Shown: one piece after another, positions 1 to 6,065 of the stretch
How positions within the stretch are numbered: the first letter of the stretch is position 1
How the letters are laid out: each line of letters opens with the position of its first letter
Assembly (NCBI GenBank): GCA_902479095.1
Contig: CABSNL010000057.1
Coordinates: forward strand, 1 to 13,510
Source: an uncultured Collinsella sp.
GTDB lineage: Bacteria > Actinomycetota > Coriobacteriia > Coriobacteriales > Coriobacteriaceae
DNA: 13,510 bases
Direction of reading: 5' to 3'
Made by a program: the position numbers and the translations under genes
Notes under the pieces: model-generated
Told to the model about the DNA's origin: nothing
The model's database searches: none
Seen by the model: only the letters and a program-made list of their open reading frames with translations

Positions 1-221
1 CGCAGCAGATAGGAGTTCAGGCGCAGGTAGTCGCGGTTGTAGCGCGGGTACAGCATGCTGGTGAGTTTGCCGTCGAGCAAACGATCGAACTCATCCCACT
101 GCTTGGCGGCCATCAATTGCTGCAGGCGTTTAAACGTGGTGCGTTTTTTGACGCTAAAGAACACCGACACGGCGATGCAGATGATAACGACGGCGGTCCA
201 GAGGGTGCGGGAATCGGGCAT
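1..221 (-). CDS. Hypothetical membrane-anchored protein, N-terminal part only
   Basis: A leftward reading frame starts at an ATG at 221-219 and stays open to the contig edge, giving 73 complete codons. The start is preceded by a good ribosome binding site (AAGGACC, about 5 nt before the ATG). Residues 8-23 form a hydrophobic segment rich in Val and Ile, followed by the basic run KKR, so the protein is probably anchored by one N-terminal membrane segment with the rest in the cytoplasm. The following stretch is charged and probably helical. I do not recognise the family. The C-terminus lies outside the window. It is divergent from the PTS IIB gene and shares the 222-384 intergenic region with it. 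Confidence 0.6.
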   Translation of the reverse strand, partial: MPDSRTLWTAVVIICIAVSVFFSVKKRTTFKRLQQLMAAKQWDEFDRLLDGKLTSMLYPRYNRDYLRLNSYLL

Positions 222-384
222 ATTAGGGTCCTTAGTCGCTCATAAAGCGAGCGGTATGACAACACGTACTAGATGTATTATACGCAGCGCGCAAGCAAAC
301 TGGCATAAAAGCTCATCGAGGCCGAGTGCCATCGCTCGCTGCGGTACACTTACCTAAAGTAAACCATGAAGGGAGACATTACCT
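222..384. promoter_or_regulatory. Divergent intergenic region with candidate promoter for the leftward gene
   Basis: This 163-bp AT-richer gap separates two divergent genes, so it should hold promoters for both. On the minus strand there is a perfect TATAAT at 282-277, about 56 nt upstream of the leftward ATG, but no convincing -35 box at normal spacing. On the plus strand TATTAT (276-281) and TACACT (345-350) are possible -10 boxes, also without good -35 partners. Only the minus -10 is reasonably supported. Confidence 0.3.
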
Positions 385-672
385 ATGAAGAAGATCGTTT
401 TGGCTTGCGGTGCTGGCGCTGCTACTTCCACGCTCGTTGCCCAGAAGGTCGCTACCCTGCTCGACGCCAACGGTTATGCCGACAAGTACGAGATCGTGCA
501 GTGCGCCATCTCCGAGGCCAAGGATTACTGCGACGAGGGCGCTGACCTGCTGATCGCCACCACCGTTGCCCCCGAGGGCCTCACCTGCCCGTACGTGAGT
601 GGCGTGCCCTTCATGACCGGCATGAACCGCGTTGCCGCCGAGAAGGCCGTTCTCGACGTCATGGCTCAGTAG
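385..672 (+). CDS. PTS sugar transporter subunit IIB, galactitol-type, stand-alone
   Basis: This 95-residue protein has the length and layout of a free-standing PTS IIB domain of the galactitol (Gat) family. In that family a cysteine in the first P-loop accepts phosphate from IIA and passes it to the incoming sugar at the IIC channel. The N-terminus carries the signature: Cys8 in VLACGAGAATSTLV, followed by an alternating alpha/beta pattern. The start is fixed by AAGGGAG (369-375) about 9 nt upstream of the ATG. No IIA or IIC gene is visible on either side, so it either serves components encoded elsewhere or acts in regulation. The downstream VOC gene begins 11 nt after the stop and is probably co-transcribed. 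The substrate cannot be read from the sequence. Confidence 0.85.
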   Translation: MKKIVLACGAGAATSTLVAQKVATLLDANGYADKYEIVQCAISEAKDYCDEGADLLIATTVAPEGLTCPYVSGVPFMTGMNRVAAEKAVLDVMAQ

Positions 673-683
673 GCGCTGACTGC

Positions 684-1058
684 ATGAGTGAGCAGAACGC
701 CAACCCGGTAGAGCTCTTTGGTATGCGCGTTGCCCATGTGGGCATTAACGCCACCGACCCGGCAGACGCCCTGGAGATCGCGGAGCTGTTCTCGACGATG
801 ATGGGCCTGCCCGTCATCGAGACCCCGGTTTCGTACTTCAACGATTCGCTGGTCGAGATCATGAAGCAGAACGGTCGTGGCACCAAAGGTCACATCGGCT
901 TTGCCGTCAACGACATCGATGCAGCTGAGAAGTGGTTTGCCGAGCGTGGGCTCGAGGTCAACGAGGAGTCGCGCGCGCTTCTACCCGACGGTGGCACCAA
1001 ACTCGTGTACTTTAAGCGCGAGTTCGCCGGTTTCGCCGTGCACCTGTGCCGCGAGTAG
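684..1058 (+). CDS. VOC-fold (glyoxalase/bleomycin-resistance-like) protein
   Basis: A 124-residue protein of the vicinal-oxygen-chelate superfamily, whose members use paired beta-alpha-beta-beta-beta units to hold a divalent metal. The first unit begins RVAHVGINATDP (residues 15-26) and the second begins KGHIGFAVNDIDAAEKWF (68-85). His18, Glu58, His70 and His120 lie where the family usually places metal ligands; this is by position, not alignment. The architecture recalls small VOC proteins found beside or fused to KHG/KDPG aldolases, so a sugar-acid role is possible but unproven. The ATG is 11 nt after the IIB stop with only a weak ribosome binding site, which suggests translational coupling to that gene. 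The transcript ends at the hairpin at 1083-1114. Confidence 0.75.
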   Translation: MSEQNANPVELFGMRVAHVGINATDPADALEIAELFSTMMGLPVIETPVSYFNDSLVEIMKQNGRGTKGHIGFAVNDIDAAEKWFAERGLEVNEESRALLPDGGTKLVYFKREFAGFAVHLCRE

Positions 1059-1082
1059 CGCACAAGCTGCCATAGCTGGCAA

Positions 1083-1114
1083 AAAGGGATAGGGCCGCGT
1101 GGCCCTATCCCTTT
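1083..1114. terminator. Bidirectional rho-independent terminator
   Basis: A perfect 14-bp stem (1083-1096 paired with 1101-1114) closes a GCGT tetraloop. It is followed by TTTATTT on the plus strand and by a T-run on the minus strand (the complement of AAAAA at 1081-1085). It lies between two convergent transcription units, the IIB/VOC pair and the DUF4342/two-component operon, and can serve both. Confidence 0.9.
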
Positions 1115-1133
1115 ATTTATGCCGAGGGGCTTC

Positions 1134-2429
1134 CTATCGTGGCAGGCGAATCGTAAAGCGGCTGCCGACCCCTTCGACCGAGGTCACACCGATGACGCCG
1201 CCGTGGCTGTCGACGATCCACTTGGCGATCGCAAGCCCCAGACCCGAACCCTGTGCGCCGGCATCGCGCGCGTTGTCGGCACGGTAGAACCGCTCGAACG
1301 CGTGAGCTGCGGATTCCTGGTTCATGCCGATGCCCTCGTCCTCAACACTTATGTCGATCGTGCCCGCGCCCGCATCCGGCGTTATGCCAAATGTGACGGT
1401 CGTTCCCGCATCCGAGTACTTGGCGGCGTTTTGCACGATCACGCGCAGAGCCTGCTTCACGAGCGCCACGTCGACGGGCGCGTCGCAGCGCGGGTCGCTG
1501 GCAAGCGCAGCGTCAGAAGCCAGCCGATACGTGTGCTCGGTATCGATCATCTGCGATTCTTCGCATACCTCGCTGACCAGTGCAGCCAAGTTGGTATGCG
1601 CGCGCCGCAGGACCGTGCGCCCGGCATCGCCGCGCGCCAAAAACAGCAGCTGCTCCACAAGCTCTTGCATGTGCTCGCTTTCGGCTTTAAGGGACGCGAT
1701 GGATTCCGCCAGCACGTCCGGGTCGTCCTTACCCCAGCGGTCGAGCATGTTCACGTAGCCCTGAATCACCGCGATGGGCGTGCGCAGCTCGTGGCTCGCG
1801 TCGTTGACAAAACGCATCTGCTGCAGCTTGGCCTCTTGCATCTGGCGCAGCAGGCGGTTGAGTGCGACCTCGATGCTTGCCAGGTCGGCGTCGCCGGTGG
1901 TGACGCTCGGCGAGTCGACGCTTGCGCGCTCGATGGCCTGCTCCAGTGTTTCCATTTTGCCGCCGGCGAGTTGCATACGGCCGAGTTCGTCCACGCGCAG
2001 GGCCAGATCGTTGAGCGGCGCCATGGTGCGGCGCACGCGGCGGGCGCCGCCGAGCATGTTGAGCACGCTGATGACCTGCCAACCCACAACGACAAGGTAG
2101 AGAGGCCATAGCGTGACGAGGTCCTGCGCGAGGGGGAAAGTCTTGGTGGTACGCGCGAGCTCGACGGTATAGGTGAGCGTTGTCAGGTCCCAGCCGCGCG
2201 CGGGCGTCAGCGTCATGCCGCGAACGGTGGCGCTGGGGATCCATCCTGCGGTAAACGCGCCGTTGGGCAGCGTCTGGTTGTATCCATAGACAAGGATCGC
2301 CGCCACAATCACTACTAGCAGCAGGTCGAGCCAAACGTAGCTCATCAGGCGGCGCCACATATAGCTCCAGTTGATGGCGCGGGCGATGGAGGTGACGCGC
2401 TTGGCCTCGGCGTTACGCGCGGCAGACAT
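1134..2429 (-). CDS. Two-component sensor histidine kinase
   Basis: A 431-residue membrane kinase. TM1 (about 31-50) and TM2 (about 105-126) flank an extracytoplasmic sensor region of about 55 residues. A linker in the HAMP position (about 127-205) leads to the HisKA H-box, with phospho-acceptor His213 in NDASHELRTP. The HATPase core shows the N-box Asn334, G1 DEGIG (364-368), the F-box FERFYRAD (378-385) and G2 GSGLGLA (394-400). All key residues are intact. The frame stays open 62 codons further upstream, but I chose the ATG at 2429-2427: it overlaps the regulator stop by 17 nt, follows GGGGTGG, and upstream residues are antisense-like. The neighbouring regulator is the obvious partner. The signal sensed is unknown. 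Confidence 0.9.
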   Translation of the reverse strand: MSAARNAEAKRVTSIARAINWSYMWRRLMSYVWLDLLLVVIVAAILVYGYNQTLPNGAFTAGWIPSATVRGMTLTPARGWDLTTLTYTVELARTTKTFPLAQDLVTLWPLYLVVVGWQVISVLNMLGGARRVRRTMAPLNDLALRVDELGRMQLAGGKMETLEQAIERASVDSPSVTTGDADLASIEVALNRLLRQMQEAKLQQMRFVNDASHELRTPIAVIQGYVNMLDRWGKDDPDVLAESIASLKAESEHMQELVEQLLFLARGDAGRTVLRRAHTNLAALVSEVCEESQMIDTEHTYRLASDAALASDPRCDAPVDVALVKQALRVIVQNAAKYSDAGTTVTFGITPDAGAGTIDISVEDEGIGMNQESAAHAFERFYRADNARDAGAQGSGLGLAIAKWIVDSHGGVIGVTSVEGVGSRFTIRLPR

Positions 2430-3198
2430 AGCCCACCCCGCGCACGGTTTGGATGATGCGGGCGCCGCCGGCGTCCTCGATCTTGGCGCGTAGATGCGCG
2501 ATGTGCACGTCGACGTTGTTGGTGTCGCCCATGTATTCGTAGCCCAGCGCTTCGTGCGCGATGCGTTCGCGCGTGAGCACGGTGCCGGCATGTGCCATAA
2601 GCAGGGCGAGGACATCGAACTCGCGGGCCGTGAGCGCGATGGGCGAGCCGGCGACCGTGACTTCGCGGCGGTCGGGATCGAGCACGACTGAGCCCACAGT
2701 GAGCGTGGCGGGGGAGGGTGTGGCAGCGGTCTGGGCCGTGTCGGTTGCCGGGGACATTGTGGCGATACCGGCGGCCGTGCCGCTCGCTACGCCAGCCCTG
2801 GCGCCGGCGTCGCCAACGCCCGAAGCCGCCCGCACGGCCTCCGAGCGCTTCAGCGCTACGCGGATCCGTGCGAACAGCTCCTCAATCGCAAACGGCTTGG
2901 TCAGGTAATCGTCGGCGCCGGCATCGAGCCCGGCCACCTTGTCCATCACGGCATCGCGCGCGGTGACCATGATCACCGGCACATCCTTGTGCTTGCGGAC
3001 ACGTCGCAGGACCTCCATGCCGTTGAGCTGCGGCAACAGCACATCGAGCAGAATCAGATCGTAGTCGCGCTCCAGCGCCAGGTCCACGGCGGTGCGGCCG
3101 TCGGCGGCGTGCTCCACCTGGTAGCCCTCGTGCTCCAGCTCGAGCGTCACAAAGCGGGCGATTTTCTCCTCGTCCTCTACGATCAGGATTCGTGCCAT
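2413..3198 (-). CDS. OmpR/PhoB-family response regulator
   Basis: A 261-residue DNA-binding response regulator. The receiver domain (1-117) has acidic residues Glu8-Asp9, phospho-acceptor Asp52 in LLDVLLPQLNG, Thr79 and Lys101 in TKPF. The C-terminal winged helix (about 166-261) contains LTAREFDVLALL and ends QTVRGVGYVCRA, typical of the PhoB class. The two domains are joined by an unusually long Ala/Gly/Thr/Pro-rich linker (about 121-165). The gene starts 18 nt after the DUF4342 stop, behind GGGGGC, and overlaps the kinase start, so all three genes are probably one operon. It would be phosphorylated by the kinase encoded at 1134-2429. Confidence 0.93.
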   Translation of the reverse strand: MARILIVEDEEKIARFVTLELEHEGYQVEHAADGRTAVDLALERDYDLILLDVLLPQLNGMEVLRRVRKHKDVPVIMVTARDAVMDKVAGLDAGADDYLTKPFAIEELFARIRVALKRSEAVRAASGVGDAGARAGVASGTAAGIATMSPATDTAQTAATPSPATLTVGSVVLDPDRREVTVAGSPIALTAREFDVLALLMAHAGTVLTRERIAHEALGYEYMGDTNNVDVHIAHLRAKIEDAGGARIIQTVRGVGYVCRA

Positions 3199-3216
3199 AC
3201 GTGCCCCCGTCTGCGT

Positions 3217-3759
3217 TTACTTGTCGTCGTTGAGATTTTGCTTGATGTCGTCCGCGGCATCGGCAGCGTGATTCATAAGGTTGTTGATGCTGCCGGGCAC
3301 GTCGCCGTCGCTATCGATGCGGTAACGCATGCCAAAGAACAGGCCAATCAGCATCAGCCATATCGTGGCGCCCCAGGCAAACAGCGCGACGATGGGGATC
3401 AGGATGGGAATGTTGAGGATGATCGCATCGCGGCGCGTGGCGATAAACTTGGTGTCCAAACTCAGGCGGAAGAGCTTTTTGAGGTACTCCCACACGCTGT
3501 CCATCTTCTTGGAGAAGTCGGTCTTTTCACTCGACTTTTCGTAGGCGACCTGCGCGGCGACCATCTCGGCCGAGGGCTCATCGACCGGCTCAGACTCGGT
3601 GGCGGCGTGCGCCGACGTGGTCTGGGTCTTGTCCTGCGACTCGAGCCAAATGATGGCGTCCAGAACGTTGCCGTCGGCGGCGTCGAGTGCGGCTTTGGCG
3701 TCGGTGTAGCTCACGTTGCACTTGGTGCGGATGGTTTCAACTTTTTCGAGGTCGTCCAT
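3217..3759 (-). CDS. DUF4342 protein with UBA-like domain and membrane segment
   Basis: A 180-residue protein. Residues 1-42 form a UBA/TS-N-like three-helix domain of the kind found in EF-Ts and NAC (KVETIRTKCNVSYTDAK, then GNVLDAIIWL). A charged linker with acidic and Thr/Ser-rich stretches runs from 43 to 108. Residues 113-143 are strongly hydrophobic and likely form one or two membrane passes, followed by a short polar tail. This matches the DUF4342 layout; the function of that family is not established. The start is supported by GAAAGGACAGG just upstream of the ATG. It is the first gene of the operon with the response regulator and kinase, which makes a link to envelope signalling plausible. 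Confidence 0.75.
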   Translation of the reverse strand: MDDLEKVETIRTKCNVSYTDAKAALDAADGNVLDAIIWLESQDKTQTTSAHAATESEPVDEPSAEMVAAQVAYEKSSEKTDFSKKMDSVWEYLKKLFRLSLDTKFIATRRDAIILNIPILIPIVALFAWGATIWLMLIGLFFGMRYRIDSDGDVPGSINNLMNHAADAADDIKQNLNDDK

Positions 3760-3877
3760 GACCTGTCCTTTCGTTCGATGGGCGCGACGCCAGGCGATCT
3801 GCCCGGGCGCGAGCGTTGCGTTCGGCGGTCTGCGTTGCGCGGCGCCGCCCCGCCCTTGGTCGAACTCTATAGTGCAG

Positions 3878-3905
3878 GATATAGATTAAGCGATTCTTGA
3901 GCCAA
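3878..3905 (-). promoter_or_regulatory. Candidate promoter of the DUF4342/two-component operon
   Basis: Read on the minus strand, TTGGCT (3905-3900) and TATATC (3883-3878) are separated by 16 nt, giving four of six matches to each sigma-70-type box. An alternative -10, TATAGA, lies at 3871-3866. A 5' leader of about 110 nt would precede the DUF4342 ATG. Confidence 0.3.
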
Positions 3906-4041
3906 GATTAATGTTGGATGAGTTTTTGGGTGGCGGTGGGAAAAAGTATTAGACCTCGATGGCGGGAGATGGTGGGCCGGTATCAAGCTGGCGTCAGAAA
4001 TGAGATAAGCAAGGTGTATGGATCGCACGGATCAAAATTAC

Positions 4042-4076
4042 GTTGCAAAAGTATGAAAACATCCTACAATTGCAAC
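4042..4076 (+). promoter_or_regulatory. Promoter and operator of the AbiEi-like gene
   Basis: TTGCAA (4043-4048) and TACAAT (4065-4070) form -35 and -10 boxes with a 16-nt spacer. The ATG follows six nt after the -10 box, at the expected transcription start, so the mRNA is probably leaderless, and no ribosome binding site is visible. Inverted arms GTTGCAA (4042-4048) and TTGCAAC (4070-4076) overlap the -35 box and the -10/start region, as expected for an autorepression operator. Confidence 0.6.
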
Positions 4077-4703
4077 ATGAAGTACTTTAGCAACATAGCG
4101 GCGATAAGCGAGCTTTCCGAGAGCGAGGGCGTGTTCACCACAGCTCAGGCGGCTCGCATGGACATCTCTCGAGATGCGCTGGCACACTCATGCCGTGCGG
4201 GTCGTCTTGAGCGGATATGCCACGGCGCCTACCGGATGGCTGGAACACAGCGCCGAGACACCGACGAGCTCAACGCTTTTTGGAAGCTCACCAATCCTTC
4301 CCTTTGCGCGTGGGAGAGAAAGCGCCAGTGGGATGGCATTGCCGTGAGCGGTACGACTGCGGCGAACCTACAGCAAATGGGCGATTTCTATCTGTCCCCC
4401 TACAGAATGACCGCATCCATGCGCATCAATACAAGAAACGAATCCCTTTCTTTTGCAAAGCGCGAGATTGCTGAGCAGGATATCGTTTGGCTCGACGGCC
4501 TGCCGGTAACCAAACCCGAGCGCACGCTTGTCGATCTTTGTCTCGATTGCGAGGATCCTTCATTAATCATCGATGCCTATCACGACGCGCTTGGGCGTGG
4601 GCTCGATACACAGCGGCTGAAGGATCTTGTAGAAGAGAACTCTAAAACCGCCAAACGACGCGAGTTAATGGCGCCTTTGCTGATAGCTCTAGGTTGTGAC
4701 TGA
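4077..4703 (+). CDS. AbiEi-type (type IV) antitoxin-like transcriptional regulator
   Basis: A 208-residue protein resembling AbiEi antitoxins. The N-terminal winged helix (about 5-53) runs through ISELSESEGVFTTAQAA to RAGRLERICHGAYRMAG. The C-terminal domain contains DGIAVSGTTAANL (86-98) and the typical WLDGLPVTKPERTLVDL (138-154). Characterised AbiEi proteins neutralise an AbiEii nucleotidyltransferase toxin and repress their own promoter through inverted repeats. No AbiEii gene follows: the next gene is a DNA methyltransferase. I chose the ATG at 4077 because it sits at the predicted transcription start; an in-frame ATG at 4053 would fall inside the promoter. Codon use is less GC-rich than in the flanks. 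It may regulate the restriction-modification genes, as judged from shared operator-like repeats. Confidence 0.75.
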   Translation: MKYFSNIAAISELSESEGVFTTAQAARMDISRDALAHSCRAGRLERICHGAYRMAGTQRRDTDELNAFWKLTNPSLCAWERKRQWDGIAVSGTTAANLQQMGDFYLSPYRMTASMRINTRNESLSFAKREIAEQDIVWLDGLPVTKPERTLVDLCLDCEDPSLIIDAYHDALGRGLDTQRLKDLVEENSKTAKRRELMAPLLIALGCD

Positions 4704-4726
4704 ATACGCAGGCCTGATGTTGGCTA

Positions 4727-4809
4727 GTTGCAAGTTGGGGCAATTGTTTGTCCGTGCGACACGTTAATCTAAGTTGCCGTTGAAAGGCGTTGCAACAAAG
4801 TGTTGCAAC
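4727..4809. repeat. GTTGCAA(C) palindromic sites upstream of the methyltransferase
   Basis: GTTGCAAC, a perfect 8-bp palindrome, occurs at 4789-4796 and 4802-4809, 13 bp apart. A partial copy, GTTGCAA, lies at 4727-4733. The same heptamer forms both arms of the operator-like repeat upstream of the AbiEi-like gene. TTGCAA of the last copy (4803-4808) can serve as a -35 box for TTAATC (4825-4830) with a 16-nt spacer. These are likely operator sites for either the AbiEi-like protein or the HTH domain of the methyltransferase. Confidence 0.55.
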
Positions 4810-4889
4810 TGCCATGAATCGCGTTTAATCTTGATAACGCTGTGTCAATTAGCGGACAGTTCGTCCGTAGTTTGTTCCGATTGGATAGC

Positions 4890-6065
4890 ATGAAAGACGC
4901 TAGGGAAGAGATAACTGCCAAACGCAAGGAGCTCGCGCTGACTCAGAAGGAGTTCGCCGCCGCTCTTGGCATGGGACCTAATGGTGATAGAACCGTCCGG
5001 CGTTGGGAGACTGGCGAGACCAGTCCATCTGCTACGGAGCTCACGTTTATACGCTCCCTAGGTTATCAGGCGCCCTTTGCGCAGGGTGATCGGGAGGACG
5101 CTCCTTTCACTTACATTGACCTATTTGCTGGTATCGGTGGTATTCGCTTGCCGTTCCAAGAACTTGGTGGCAAGTGCGTTTTTTCTTGTGAGTGGGATAA
5201 ATATGCACAGAAGACGTACCGCATGAATTACGGTGATCAGCCAGCTGGGGACATTCATGACGTTCGTTCGGACGACATTCCAAAATTTAACGTTTTATTG
5301 GCGGGATTTCCGTGCCAGCCATTCTCGCTCGCGGGCGTTTCAAAGAAAAAATCGATGGGACGTGCTACTGGCTTTGAAGACAAGACGCAGGGGACATTAT
5401 TTTTCGAAGTAGCTCGTATTATTCGCGACAAAAAACCTGATGCTTTCCTGCTGGAAAACGTTAAAAACCTAACGAGTCACGATCGCGGCAAGACCTTCAG
5501 GATTATTATGCAGACCCTTAAGGACGAGCTTGGTTACGATGTGCACTACAAGGTTCTTGATAGCAAGAATTGGACTTGCCAGCATCGTGAGCGCATTTAC
5601 ATTGTTGGCTTTAAGAAAAAAACTAATTTTGATTGGGACCAACTAGAGCTTGGGGGCGGTGGACACACCGTCGGGGAGATTCTTGAAGATGCTCCTGATG
5701 ATCGATACGTTCTTTCCGACAAACTGTGGGCTTATTTGCGTGCATATAAGGAAAAGCATCAGGCGGCAGGCAATGGCTTTGGCTATAGCACGGTTGGCCC
5801 CAATGACACGACAAGGACGCTTTCAGCACGCTATCACAAGGACGGAAGTGAGATTCTTGTTTCACGCGGCGAGGGGAAGAACCCTCGCAAGCTGACTCCG
5901 CGTGAATGTGCCCGACTTCAAGGGTTCCCCGATCAATTCATTATTCCGGTTTCGGATACGCAGGCATATCATCAATTTGGTAATTCTGTCACCGTACCGG
6001 CTGTGCGAGCAGTGGCCAAGCTGATGATGGGAGCGTATTTCGATGGACTACGGAGTTCTGAGTAG
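4890..6065 (+). CDS. DNA (cytosine-5) methyltransferase, Dcm/EcoRII-like, with N-terminal HTH
   Basis: A 391-residue C5-cytosine methyltransferase that should methylate the target of the downstream endonuclease and so protect host DNA. Residues 2-60 form an XRE-like HTH (LALTQKEFAAALG, then VRRWETGETSPS), as in M.EcoRII and M.SsoII, where such domains repress their own gene. The catalytic motifs follow: I DLFAGIGG (77-84), IV GFPCQPFS with catalytic Cys142, VI ENV (189-191), VIII QHRER (231-235) and X QFGNSV (362-367). The recognition region lies between VIII and IX and includes TRTLSARYHKDGSEIL. All motifs are intact. The frame also allows a GTG start at 4842, adding 16 residues; I prefer the ATG at 4890, which begins just before the HTH, though its ribosome binding site is weak. 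It overlaps the endonuclease gene by 23 nt. Confidence 0.93.
   Translation: MKDAREEITAKRKELALTQKEFAAALGMGPNGDRTVRRWETGETSPSATELTFIRSLGYQAPFAQGDREDAPFTYIDLFAGIGGIRLPFQELGGKCVFSCEWDKYAQKTYRMNYGDQPAGDIHDVRSDDIPKFNVLLAGFPCQPFSLAGVSKKKSMGRATGFEDKTQGTLFFEVARIIRDKKPDAFLLENVKNLTSHDRGKTFRIIMQTLKDELGYDVHYKVLDSKNWTCQHRERIYIVGFKKKTNFDWDQLELGGGGHTVGEILEDAPDDRYVLSDKLWAYLRAYKEKHQAAGNGFGYSTVGPNDTTRTLSARYHKDGSEILVSRGEGKNPRKLTPRECARLQGFPDQFIIPVSDTQAYHQFGNSVTVPAVRAVAKLMMGAYFDGLRSSE

Larger units (their letters stand above)
3760..4076. other. Intergenic region at the left edge of the accessory island
   Basis: These 317 bp separate the divergent DUF4342 and AbiEi-like genes. The half next to DUF4342 is GC-rich and holds its leader and candidate promoter. 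The half next to the AbiEi-like gene is AT-richer and marks the change in base composition. A rightward frame is open from 3918, but its first 45 or so residues have no ribosome binding site and look non-coding. I saw no tRNA, integrase or attachment-site repeat at this edge. Confidence 0.5.

Noticed and set aside
1119..2111. Long rightward open frame opposite the histidine kinase gene (similar ones at 2989-3900 and 10286-11248)
   Set aside because: High-GC coding sequence commonly leaves long antisense frames open. These have no ribosome binding sites or domains, and the opposite strands carry clear motifs.
2430..2615. Longer N-terminus for the histidine kinase
   Set aside because: These 62 codons lie entirely within the regulator gene and encode no recognisable domain. 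The ATG at 2429 has a suitable binding site.
3918..4076. N-terminal extension of the AbiEi-like protein
   Set aside because: It has no ribosome binding site, its residues do not look like the family, and it would run through the promoter and operator.
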